The notes beneath the pieces were generated by a model that did not search any database, had not been told where the DNA came from, and saw only the letters and a program-made list of their open reading frames with translations. From assembly GCA_029432795.1 (NCBI GenBank), contig JARNMJ010000037.1, positions 1 to 42,519 on the forward strand: a DNA stretch of 42,519 nt. The letters are read 5' to 3'. A program made the position numbers and the translations under genes. This stretch comes from Pontiellaceae bacterium B12219. GTDB lineage: Bacteria > Verrucomicrobiota > Kiritimatiellia > Kiritimatiellales > Pontiellaceae. Each line of letters starts with the position of its first letter. The stretch's first letter is position 1. Of this stretch, positions 24,796 through 31,949 are shown piece by piece.

Positions 24796-26214
24796 TTAAT
24801 CCTCTGGTTTTGTTTTAAATTGTCCGCTCTTTAGTTTGGCCATGTATTTTTGGGTTTCGGCAACGACCATACCGGAGAGCAGAATCAGGCCGATCAGATT
24901 GGGTATGGCCATCAGGGCGTTGGAAATGTCGGCGAGGATCCAAATCACACGCAGTCCGCCAACGGCTCCTATGGTAATTGCGATGATGAAGATCCAGCGA
25001 TAAATCGGAATGGCTTTGGGACCGAAGAGGTATTCTGCGCAGCGGTCGCCATAGTAGGACCAGCCGAGAATGGTGGAATAGGCAAAAAATGCGAGGCCGA
25101 TGCCAACGAGATAATGCCCCCATCCGAAGAGGCCGGTTTTAAAGGCGTGGGCTGTGAGTGCCCCGCCATCGTATGTTTCGTTGTTCGCGCCGGTCACGAG
25201 AATCACCAACGCCGTCATGCTGCAAATGATGATGGTGTCGATGAACGGGCCGAGCATGGCGACGGTTCCCTCGCGCACGGGTTCGTCGGTTTTCACTGCT
25301 GCGTGGGCAATCGGTGCGGAACCCAATCCGGATTCATTGGAGAAAACGCCGCGCGCCACGCCATAGCGGATCGTTGCGCCGATAGCGCCTCCGGCGGCGG
25401 CATGGGGGGTGAAGGCATATTTAAAAATCAGGGCAAAGGCGGCGGGAATGGCATCGGCGTGCAGAATTAAAATGATGACGGCGCCGATGACATAAAAGGT
25501 ACACATGAAAGGCACGATGATGCCAGCCACATTGGCAATGCGTTTGATGCCGCCGAGGATGACAATGCCGGTCAGAAAGGAAAGTGAAAGTCCGGCAATC
25601 AGCCCCAGCCAGGAAACGGTGAATCCATCCCAGAGCGTAAAGCCACCGGTCTGGGCGGTTTCGGGGAGCAGATAGCTCAGGCCGCCTACCACGGAGTTGG
25701 CCTGCACCATATTGCCGATACCGAAAGAGGCCACAATGCCGAAGAAGGCAAAGGCTCCGCCGAAAAAGGCCCCCAGTTTTTTATTTTTTAAGCCGTATTT
25801 CAGATAATACATCGGCCCGCCGCTGGCGGATCCGTCTGCGTGAATGACCCGATATTTTACGGCGAGAGTGCATGACGTGAATTTGGTGGCCATGCCAACG
25901 AGCGCGGTCACCCACATCCAGAAAACAGAACCGGGGCCTCCGGCGGCAATGGCGGTGGCCACGCCGGCAATGTTTCCGGTGCCGATGGTGGCGGAAAGAG
26001 CGGTGGCGAGGGCTTTGAAGTGCGAGACATCACCGGCCTCATCGGGCTTGTCGTATTTTCCGAAAACGCAGGCGATGGCGTGTCCGAGGTGACGGATTTG
26101 AATGAAAACGAGGCGGACGGTGAGATAGAGTCCGGTGCCGACCAATAGAGCAATCATGCTCCATCCCCACACAAAATGATCGATCTTATTCAGCCACTCG
26201 CTCAACAACTCCAT
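24796..26214 (-). CDS. AGCS-family sodium:alanine/glycine symporter
   Basis: The 472-residue inner-membrane protein has about eleven hydrophobic segments and family blocks: ATALSATIGTGNIAGVATAIAAGGPGSVFWMW, ADGSASGGPMYYLKYGL and RGVFSNESGLGSAPIAHAA. It couples sodium entry to uptake of alanine or glycine. It is transcribed ahead of the beta-helix gene, whose start is three bases beyond its stop. The start at 26214 follows GGGAG; the frame extends upstream to 26277. Confidence 0.94.
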   Translation of the reverse strand: MELLSEWLNKIDHFVWGWSMIALLVGTGLYLTVRLVFIQIRHLGHAIACVFGKYDKPDEAGDVSHFKALATALSATIGTGNIAGVATAIAAGGPGSVFWMWVTALVGMATKFTSCTLAVKYRVIHADGSASGGPMYYLKYGLKNKKLGAFFGGAFAFFGIVASFGIGNMVQANSVVGGLSYLLPETAQTGGFTLWDGFTVSWLGLIAGLSLSFLTGIVILGGIKRIANVAGIIVPFMCTFYVIGAVIILILHADAIPAAFALIFKYAFTPHAAAGGAIGATIRYGVARGVFSNESGLGSAPIAHAAVKTDEPVREGTVAMLGPFIDTIIICSMTALVILVTGANNETYDGGALTAHAFKTGLFGWGHYLVGIGLAFFAYSTILGWSYYGDRCAEYLFGPKAIPIYRWIFIIAITIGAVGGLRVIWILADISNALMAIPNLIGLILLSGMVVAETQKYMAKLKSGQFKTKPED

Positions 26215-26317
26215 GAAAACTCCCATTAAATGTATGCAGGTTAAGTACTGTGCGAAGGCTTTGCAATCTTTCCGCATCGAAGCCTCAGAACAGAGACACC
26301 TTCAAGAGACGTTCTTA

Positions 26318-26334
26318 TTTCTATAAATAAGTAT
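26318..26334. other. small AT-rich hairpin in divergent intergenic region
   Basis: CTTATTT-CTA-TAAATAAG is palindromic and lies between the divergent symporter and TPR genes. It could be an operator; no regulator is identified. Confidence 0.3.
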
Positions 26335-26459
26335 TGTTCTGCTCGGGTGGTTAATGGGATTGCGCGTTTGCCGGCCTCTGAATTACGGCTGGATTTCTAC
26401 GGAAAGGGCAGCGCGAATTGTTGGAAAATCAAATAAGCCCCTGAAATTTAAAACGATAA

Positions 26460-26487
26460 TTGACGATTATTGTAAGACTGATATTCT
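26460..26487 (+). promoter_or_regulatory. candidate sigma-70 promoter, possibly giving a leaderless transcript
   Basis: TTGACG (26460-26465) and TATTCT (26482-26487) have a 16-base spacer. The ATG at 26494 is six bases after the second box, and no Shine-Dalgarno sequence is visible. Confidence 0.45.
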
Positions 26488-26493
26488 GTTTCA

Positions 26494-28488
26494 ATGATTT
26501 TCCGGATGCTCATGATTTTGTTGCTGATCGGCACCTTCTGTCAGGCACAGACGTATGAGCTATATTCGGAGGCACTGAAAACAGCAACAGATCAAAATAG
26601 CACACATCGGTTGAAAGCGCAGATCGCGGATGCCGCCATCCAGCGTTTGGAAACGGAAGAGCTTTCAAAAACAGCTGTCAAAAAACTTCGGGAAGAAATA
26701 CAGGCCCACTGTGCGGATGTGCAATTGGGTGCGATGGATCTGTGGTATGGCAATTCCGTGGTCACGTGGGCGCGTTTAATGGTCCTCGATGGAAAATGGA
26801 AAGAGGCGCGGTCGATGCTGTGGGATCAGGCGGAGGTGCTGCAGAATATCGAAAAGAATCTGACGGCGAATGATATTCCCGTTTCATCAATCAGCCCGGT
26901 GGCGGGATGCCGGTATCTGCTCGGTGAAACCTATCGGATGGAATACGAGGAGTTCCAAACATTGGAACCGGCCGCCGAAGCGCTTAGGCACTTTTACAAC
27001 GTCTACATTAAATATGGCGACAGCCCATGGGGCGAGCGGGCCGGAGAACAGGCCGAAGCGGCGCAGGCTTTTCTGGAAAGCAACGGCAAGCAGGTTCGTA
27101 TCGATTTAGGCCCGCACCGCGATGCCTTTATCGCTAATAAATTTCAGTTAGGCGCCCGGCTGATGGCCGACGAGCGCTATGCCGATGCTATTGAGCCGAT
27201 TGAAACCGCAATCAATTTTTTTCCAGAGACGGGGAGGTCAGTGGAGGCCCTGCGTAATCTGGCGCTTTGTCAGCTGAATCTCGGGCACGATGAACAGGTT
27301 ACTCTGATTTCAGAATATCTATGCGAGCGATTTCAGTCCGACACCAATGCACCGCTGGCCCTGCTGGGCATCGGGCGGAATTACATTGAAGGAGGCAATG
27401 AATCCAATGGTGAGCAAATCTTTGATCTCTATTTAGCCGCCTTTTCTGACGATTCGCACCGCGCTGATATCATTTCCTATTTTGCGTGGAAGGCCTACAA
27501 AGCCGAGCGGTGGGAGGAAGCCGTAGGCCGTTTCCAAGCCTTGGAAACTCTGCTTCGTGAAAAAGAACAGCACGGATTGGAGCTGGAAAAAGCGGTTTAT
27601 ATTCAAGCCACGCATCCGGCCGACCCCGTAAAGCTGGATGCTTTTATGGACGAGTTTCCGGAGTCGGAATTTCTGGCATCGGCGTTGAATAAAAAGGCGC
27701 AGTCCCTGTTGGTGGCGGGCGATTTTGATGCGGCCTTCCAAACCTTGGAAACCTTGCAGGAACAATTCCCCGAAGCGGCGGCCACAAGATCCGCGCTCTC
27801 CGGTTTGATTGTGGCGGCGGTGGATGCAGAGCGATTCGATGTTGCCGAGCAGGTGCTCGACCGGATGCTCGAAGATCAGGAATCCTATGGATACGACGTT
27901 TACCTTTCAACCGGCGATGGGTTGCTCGCGTCCGGCCGTTTTGCTTTAGCCGAAAAAGCATTCAGCGCGGTTCCGATGACGGCCAAGCGAGCGTTTGCGG
28001 AGCGGGCGCTGTTCGGAAGGGGCGCCTGTCAATTCGGGCGTGAACTGTTTGATGTCAGTTTCCAAACGCTGGAAAACCTGCTGAGCCAATTTCCAACCAC
28101 TGGAACGTTTTATGATGCACGATTAATGCAGGCCCGCAGTCTGGTTCAGCTGGGCCGAATCGATGAAGCGGCTGCGGCCTACGCGGAAGTGGTTGCCGCA
28201 AAGCAGGATTACGCGATTACGTTTGAAATGGCCGCAGTGCTTGCGGAACCGGAAGAACAGCTGGCGGCGTATCAGCGCATCGCATTGCTGGCCGACCCGA
28301 CTGTGAAAGAAAACCGGGAGCTGATCGCCGACAGTATTTTAACGAGTCTACCGCTCTGCATGGAGCTGCAGAAATATGAGCTGGTCCTGAGTTCCTGCGA
28401 TCAATTTGAAGATCTCTTTCCGGAACACGAACAACTTCCAACCCTTGGAACATTCCGAAAGGAGGCCGAACGTGCGTTGGTTCAGTAG
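26494..28488 (+). CDS. secreted tetratricopeptide-repeat protein
   Basis: The 664-residue product has a signal peptide (MIFRMLMILLLIGTFCQAQ) followed by many TPR-like helical pairs, such as RHFYNVYIKYGDSPWGERAGEQAEAA, RYADAIEPIETAINFFPETG and RLMQARSLVQLGRIDEAAAAYAEV-like units. BamD/YbgF-style repeats of this kind organise envelope complexes in the periplasm. It heads an operon with a second TPR protein, ExbB and two ExbD, so it probably works with the proton-driven motor. Six exact palindromic repeats lie inside it, giving the recurring peptide FQTLE or its frame-shifted readings. Confidence 0.82.
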   Translation: MIFRMLMILLLIGTFCQAQTYELYSEALKTATDQNSTHRLKAQIADAAIQRLETEELSKTAVKKLREEIQAHCADVQLGAMDLWYGNSVVTWARLMVLDGKWKEARSMLWDQAEVLQNIEKNLTANDIPVSSISPVAGCRYLLGETYRMEYEEFQTLEPAAEALRHFYNVYIKYGDSPWGERAGEQAEAAQAFLESNGKQVRIDLGPHRDAFIANKFQLGARLMADERYADAIEPIETAINFFPETGRSVEALRNLALCQLNLGHDEQVTLISEYLCERFQSDTNAPLALLGIGRNYIEGGNESNGEQIFDLYLAAFSDDSHRADIISYFAWKAYKAERWEEAVGRFQALETLLREKEQHGLELEKAVYIQATHPADPVKLDAFMDEFPESEFLASALNKKAQSLLVAGDFDAAFQTLETLQEQFPEAAATRSALSGLIVAAVDAERFDVAEQVLDRMLEDQESYGYDVYLSTGDGLLASGRFALAEKAFSAVPMTAKRAFAERALFGRGACQFGRELFDVSFQTLENLLSQFPTTGTFYDARLMQARSLVQLGRIDEAAAAYAEVVAAKQDYAITFEMAAVLAEPEEQLAAYQRIALLADPTVKENRELIADSILTSLPLCMELQKYELVLSSCDQFEDLFPEHEQLPTLGTFRKEAERALVQ

Positions 28489-28861
28489 TTTTCTAATTCT
28501 ATTGGCGGTTGCTTCGGTCGATGCCGCCTATGTGGTGAATAACGCGGGGCGTCAGATTAACGGTACGATGATTTCTGCGAGTGAAGACGGGGCCGTCACG
28601 TTAACGACCTCCTCCGGCCAAACCATGACCTTTCAAAAAGGGCAGTATCGTTCTGCCGCCGCCGATCGCCCAGCTGCGTTGAATAAAGCCGAGCAGTTAT
28701 TAGAGAGCGGACAAGGGCAGCAGGCAGTTCCGCTCTTAAAGCAGGTGAAGGCAGAGTGCCGGTTTCTGGCGTGGGACCAGACGGCGATTCAGTTACTGGC
28801 GGACTACTATTTATCATCCGGCCAATATGGCGAAGCCGTCAGTGAGTTCCAGACCTTGGAA
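26953..28861. repeat. cluster of seven TTCCA-N5-TGGAA palindromes
   Basis: Exact copies at 26953, 27532, 27736, 28060, 28091 and 28436 in the first TPR gene and 28847 in the second (15 bases each). This is the densest stretch in the window. Five read F-Q-x-L-E; 28091 (P-T-T-G) and 28436 (P-T-L-G) use another frame. Confidence 0.92.
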
Positions 28862-29188
28862 GATCAGAGCGATCCTGAAACGCAACGCAAAGTGCGCGAG
28901 GCGATGCTGAAGAGCGGGGCGTCCGATTCCGTATTGCTGGTTTTGAATCAAGACATTGCAACCGGCTCCCGGGAAGCGGCGGCGCAGGCCTATTTGTTGC
29001 GCGGTGACCTGAACGCTTCAAACGGCGATCTTGAAGGCGCGCGCCGTGATTGGCTCAAAGTCGCCACATTCTTTAAAGCACAGAAAGAACTCGCTCTGGA
29101 GGCTGAGCAAAAACTGGATAACCACAAAGAAGCACATGGCGCCGCCGAAAAGAAGGCGGCTGCGCAAAGACCAGATCCTCCGAATTAA
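28472..29188 (+). CDS. secreted TPR-like protein of the Ton/Tol operon
   Basis: The 238-residue product has a signal peptide (RWFSSFLILLAVASVDA), a short beta region (YVVNNAGRQINGTMISASED) like SLA1/SH3-type domains, and a TPR-like part (AIQLLADYYLSSGQYGEAVSEFQTLED). GTG 28472 follows AAAGGAGG and overlaps the upstream gene by 17 bases, so translation is coupled. The last ~22 residues (HKEAHGAAEKKAAAQRPDPPN) are encoded by an inverted-repeat element that ends beyond the stop codon, so the original C-terminus has been replaced. Confidence 0.8.
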   Translation: MRWFSSFLILLAVASVDAAYVVNNAGRQINGTMISASEDGAVTLTTSSGQTMTFQKGQYRSAAADRPAALNKAEQLLESGQGQQAVPLLKQVKAECRFLAWDQTAIQLLADYYLSSGQYGEAVSEFQTLEDQSDPETQRKVREAMLKSGASDSVLLVLNQDIATGSREAAAQAYLLRGDLNASNGDLEGARRDWLKVATFFKAQKELALEAEQKLDNHKEAHGAAEKKAAAQRPDPPN

Positions 29189-29225
29189 TTTTGTCTTCGT
29201 ATTTCTTGCGCCTCTTCGTGGCCAT
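29120..29225 (-). mobile_element. cargo-less GxxExxY-type inverted-repeat element
   Basis: The reverse complement of this ~105-base segment matches both ends of the full element at 31411-31930: first CCACGAAGAGGCGCAAGAA..CGAAGACAAAA, then GTCTTTGCGCAGCCGCCTTC..GGCGGCGCCATGTGC..TTTGTGG. The gene between the ends is absent, leaving only a CGGAGGAT remnant like the full element's ribosome-binding site. It is in the opposite orientation to the full copy. A possible ATA duplication flanks it. Confidence 0.8.
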
Positions 29226-29249
29226 AAAAATTTAGAAGGAGAAGTAGGT

Positions 29250-30008
29250 ATGAAACGACTAATGATGGGTTTATTGATGTTGCTTTTAGTGGTGCCTGTA
29301 TTGGCGCAGGAAGCGGAGATTGTGAAGAGCGAGTCGGTGCAGGCGGCGGAAGCGGCGCCGGAGGAGGTTTCCGGTTTCTTGGATGTGGTCAAGGGTGGCG
29401 GGGCGTTCGGTATGGCGCTCTGGCTCGGGCTCGCCGGACTCTCGCTGGCGGCGGGCGCGCTGATTGTGGATTCGGTGCTGAATATCCGGACCTCGAAAAT
29501 TATTCCGAAGACGCTGGTGTCGCTGGTTCGCGAAGCCATTGAAGACGGCAGCGTGAAAAAGGCGGCGCAGCGCTGCAAGGATGTGCCGGGGCCCTATTCC
29601 AATATTCTGCTGGCGGGTTTTGAAAATGTGGAGGACGGCTTTGATTCAGCGCAGGAAGCCATCGGCATTGCGGCCGACATGGAGAGCGAAAAAATGCTGC
29701 AACGCGTGAACTACCTCAACGTGGTTGGAAACCTCGCGCCGATGCTCGGCCTGCTCGGAACGGTGCAGGGAATGATTCTGGCTTTCGCCACATTGGGCAC
29801 CACTTCCGGTGCGGCGAAGAACGCGCTGCTTGCCATCAATATTTCGCAGGCACTTTATACGACGGCCGCCGGGCTGGTGATCGCTGTCCCGGCGATCGGC
29901 TCCTACTTCTTTTTCCGCAACCGTGCTGCCAAGGTGATCCTCACCATGGAAGGTCTGACGATGGAAGTGATGAAGGGGCTGAAGAAAAAAGGGGAGTCGA
30001 ACGTCTGA
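29250..30008 (+). CDS. exbB: ExbB/TolQ-type proton channel protein
   Basis: The 252-residue protein has an N-terminal hydrophobic signal-like segment (MKRLMMGLLMLLLVVPVLAQ) and three membrane segments typical of MotA/TolQ/ExbB: AFGMALWLGLAGLSLAAGALIVDSVL, LNVVGNLAPMLGLLGTVQGMILAF and ALYTTAAGLVIAVPAIGSYFFF. It forms the inner-membrane proton channel that, with ExbD, energises outer-membrane processes. The cleavable-looking N-terminus is common in planctomycete and verrucomicrobial ExbB. The stop codon TGA lies at the first bases of an inverted-repeat element. Confidence 0.93.
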   Translation: MKRLMMGLLMLLLVVPVLAQEAEIVKSESVQAAEAAPEEVSGFLDVVKGGGAFGMALWLGLAGLSLAAGALIVDSVLNIRTSKIIPKTLVSLVREAIEDGSVKKAAQRCKDVPGPYSNILLAGFENVEDGFDSAQEAIGIAADMESEKMLQRVNYLNVVGNLAPMLGLLGTVQGMILAFATLGTTSGAAKNALLAINISQALYTTAAGLVIAVPAIGSYFFFRNRAAKVILTMEGLTMEVMKGLKKKGESNV

Positions 30009-30070
30009 AGGTCGAAGGTCTGAAAGTCGGGAATAGCTGACTTACGACTTTTGACTTTACGACTTTTGAC
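30003..30070. mobile_element. cargo-less four-helix-bundle-type element, copy 1
   Basis: The left arm (30003-30028, GTCTGAAGGTCGAAGG..GAAAGTC) and right arm (30039-30070, GACTTACGACTTTTGAC..GACTTTTGAC) are inverted relatives with a short GGGAATAGCT-type centre. The same arm types flank the four-helix-bundle gene at 30518-30964. The exbB stop codon is inside the left arm. Confidence 0.75.
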
Positions 30071-30079
30071 TGATTTATC

Positions 30080-30517
30080 ATGAAACGAAATTTCCAGAAA
30101 GGCGGTAGCGGCGGGATTAATATGACGCCGATGATCGACGTTGTGTTTCAGATGATCATTTTCTTTGTCTGTACCGCACAGCTGGAGCGGGAACAGTTTT
30201 CGGAATGGATTACATTGCCGGATTCGCCGAATGCCCCGCAGATGGCGCAGGAAAAAGACCCGTGCACGATCACCATCGAAGTGGATGAAAAAGGGAAGGT
30301 TTTCATCGGCCGCACGCCGCTGAGTATTTCCAAACTTCGGAAGGTCCTCACGAAGACCGTCGCCGATTACGGAGTATACGGACCATCGATTCCCATACAG
30401 ATTCGAGCAGATTCTTCAGTCCCTCACTCATTTGTGCGGCAGACTATGGATATCTGTACGGAATCGGGATTGTATAAAATTGCGTTTATTGCGGTGAAGG
30501 ATTCGGTGAGTGACTGA
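30080..30517 (+). CDS. exbD: ExbD/TolR-type protein 1
   Basis: The 145-residue bitopic protein has INMTPMIDVVFQMIIFFVCTAQ with the proton-relay aspartate at residue 20, then a periplasmic domain ending AFIAVKD. It is the partner of ExbB in the proton-driven motor. It is separated from exbB by one inverted-repeat element and from the second exbD by another that carries a gene. Confidence 0.94.
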   Translation: MKRNFQKGGSGGINMTPMIDVVFQMIIFFVCTAQLEREQFSEWITLPDSPNAPQMAQEKDPCTITIEVDEKGKVFIGRTPLSISKLRKVLTKTVADYGVYGPSIPIQIRADSSVPHSFVRQTMDICTESGLYKIAFIAVKDSVSD

Positions 30518-30964
30518 GGTGGTCGAAGGTCGGAATGTCCAAGGTCGAAAGTCAATAGCTTGTAGCTTAAGGAGGAACACGTGAATCGAGTGGAGAGTTT
30601 TGAAGATCTGCGAATTTGGAAAGAGGCCAGAGAACTGGTGAAACATATCTATTCTGATCTTAAGGCCAATCGGGATTATGGATTCTGCGATCAAATACAG
30701 CGGGCAGGGGTGTCTATCATGAATAACATTACAGAAGGTTTTGAACGACATTCCGATACCGAGTTTGCCCGGTTTTTGAATATTGCCAAAGGTTCGGCAG
30801 GAGAGGTTCGTAGCATGTATTACGCAGCAGAGGACTTAAGCTATGTTTCAGGACACGTGGCTACCGAGAGGCGCAAATTTTTGAAAAGCATTTCAAAAGG
30901 GATTGGCTCCCTCGAAGGGTATCTTCGCAAGTGACCTTCGACCTTCGACTTTAAGACCTTTGAC
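30518..30964 (+). mobile_element. four-helix-bundle gene cassette with inverted ends (full copy)
   Basis: The left end (30522-30554, GGTCGAAGGTC..AAGGTCGAAAGTC) and right end (30932-30964, GACCTTCGACC..GACCTTTGACG) are inverted repeats matching at about 26 of 33 positions. They enclose the four-helix-bundle gene with its own ribosome-binding site. The element fills the whole gap between the two exbD genes. Confidence 0.75.
30581..30934 (+). CDS. four-helix-bundle (S23/IVS-type) protein
   Basis: The 117-residue protein has the family pattern: FEDLRIWKEARELVKHIY, FCDQIQRAGVSIMNNITEGFER, FARFLNIAKGSAGEVRSMYYAAEDLSYV. This is the small four-helix bundle encoded in 23S rRNA intervening sequences of Leptospira and Coxiella and scattered through many genomes; its function is unknown. 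GTG 30581 follows AAGGAGG. Its position between two exbD genes, inside inverted repeats, suggests it is cargo rather than a motor component. Confidence 0.93.
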   Translation: MNRVESFEDLRIWKEARELVKHIYSDLKANRDYGFCDQIQRAGVSIMNNITEGFERHSDTEFARFLNIAKGSAGEVRSMYYAAEDLSYVSGHVATERRKFLKSISKGIGSLEGYLRK

Positions 30965-30985
30965 GACGAAATCGAATGAATTGAT

Positions 30986-31405
30986 ATGAGAAGGAATAAA
31001 AACAGACGCTTTGCCAATACCAACGACGAAATCGAGTTGTCGATGACGCCGATGATTGATGTGGTGTTCCAGCTGCTGATCTATTTTCTGGTGACGTTCA
31101 GCACGGCGGATGTGCTGGCGTTGTTGGATATTTCGCGTCCGGCTCCGGATGCGGCGCAGTCGCAGCAGACGCCGCCGGCGGACATGATTCGGGTGGCGGT
31201 GTTGAAAGAGGGATTTGCGATTAACGGGCGAGCGGTTTCAGTTGAAGAGCTGGATGCGCTGTTGAAGAAGCTGGCGCAGATCAGCACCAAGCAGACGGTG
31301 ATGGTGAACTGCGATGATCAATCGCTGCACGGAAAACTCATTCAGGCCCTGGATATGTGCGCCTCGCACGGATTGACGCAGATTGCGGTGATGTCGGGGA
31401 AATAG
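30986..31405 (+). CDS. exbD: ExbD/TolR-type protein 2
   Basis: The 139-residue bitopic protein has LSMTPMIDVVFQLLIYFLVTF with the key aspartate at residue 25, then a periplasmic domain (FAINGRAVSVEELDALLKKL) ending HGLTQIAVMSGK. Two different ExbD proteins per ExbB are usual in this kind of operon. The stop is six bases before the GxxExxY element. Confidence 0.94.
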   Translation: MRRNKNRRFANTNDEIELSMTPMIDVVFQLLIYFLVTFSTADVLALLDISRPAPDAAQSQQTPPADMIRVAVLKEGFAINGRAVSVEELDALLKKLAQISTKQTVMVNCDDQSLHGKLIQALDMCASHGLTQIAVMSGK

Positions 31406-31410
31406 GGGAT

Positions 31411-31930
31411 CGCCACGAAGAGGCACAAGAAGCACGAAGACAAAACCGGAGAGGGATATGGAATGGAAAACTATTAATGAATTGTGTGATGCGGTTCGTA
31501 AGACGAGTTTAGACATACATCAGTATCATCGATCCGGCCATTTGGAGAAGATATACGAAAATGCACTGGCTCACAGGCTGAGAAAGTTAGGGTTGGATGT
31601 GAAACAACAATATCAACTAACTGTTTATGATGAGGACGGAACTGAGTTGGGAGAATATTTTGCAGATCTGCTTATTGAAGGCCAGCTGATTATAGAATTG
31701 AAAGCATGTAAGTCGGTCTCTGATGAACATGTTGCTCAAATCCTGGGTTACCTTCGTTCATCCGGCATAGAGCACGGTTTGTTAATCAATTTCGGTGCTC
31801 CCAAACTATTCATCAAAAAATACATCCTCAATAATAACCCTCGATTAGGTAGTAGTTCCCTCAAGAGTCTACTTCTGAGTCTTTGTGCAGCCGCCTTCTT
31901 TTCGGCGGCGCCATGTGCCTCTTTGTGGCT
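31411..31930 (+). mobile_element. GxxExxY gene cassette with inverted ends (full copy)
   Basis: It begins CGCCACGAAGAGGCACAAG..CGAAGACAAAAC and ends CTTTGTGCAGCCGCCTTC..GCGGCGCCATGTGCC..TTTGTGGCT. The outermost bases are inverted (CCACGAAGAGGCAC / GTGCCTCTTTGTGG). The ~50-base right end is nearly identical, in reverse complement, to 29122-29170, and the left end to 29191-29225. The cargo gene sits between. Confidence 0.8.
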
Positions 31931-31949
31931 AATTATCCACCAGCAATGA
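31458..31949 (+). CDS. GxxExxY protein (PD-(D/E)xK superfamily)
   Basis: The 163-residue protein has the name-giving motif G27-H-L-E30-K-I-Y33, then a PD-(D/E)xK-like core: F-A-D70-LLIEGQLIIE80-L-K82 and HVAQILGYLRSSGIEHGLLINFG. The fold is nuclease-like, but no activity is established. ATG 31458 follows GGAGAGGG. The last ~25 residues (SLCAAAFFSAAPCASLWLIIHQQ) are encoded by the terminal repeat of the element and are hydrophobic, so they are probably not part of the ancestral protein. Its stop overlaps the next start (ATGA). Confidence 0.92.
   Translation: MEWKTINELCDAVRKTSLDIHQYHRSGHLEKIYENALAHRLRKLGLDVKQQYQLTVYDEDGTELGEYFADLLIEGQLIIELKACKSVSDEHVAQILGYLRSSGIEHGLLINFGAPKLFIKKYILNNNPRLGSSSLKSLLLSLCAAAFFSAAPCASLWLIIHQQ

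Noticed and set aside
26953-28861. F-Q-T-L-E as a conserved peptide motif of the TPR proteins
   Set aside because: The underlying palindrome also occurs in other frames, in unrelated genes and between genes, so the peptide is a by-product of the DNA motif.
29250-30934. Four-helix-bundle protein as a functional subunit of the ExbB/ExbD motor
   Set aside because: The gene is bounded by repeat arms that also occur without it in the same operon, which fits cargo better than a motor part.
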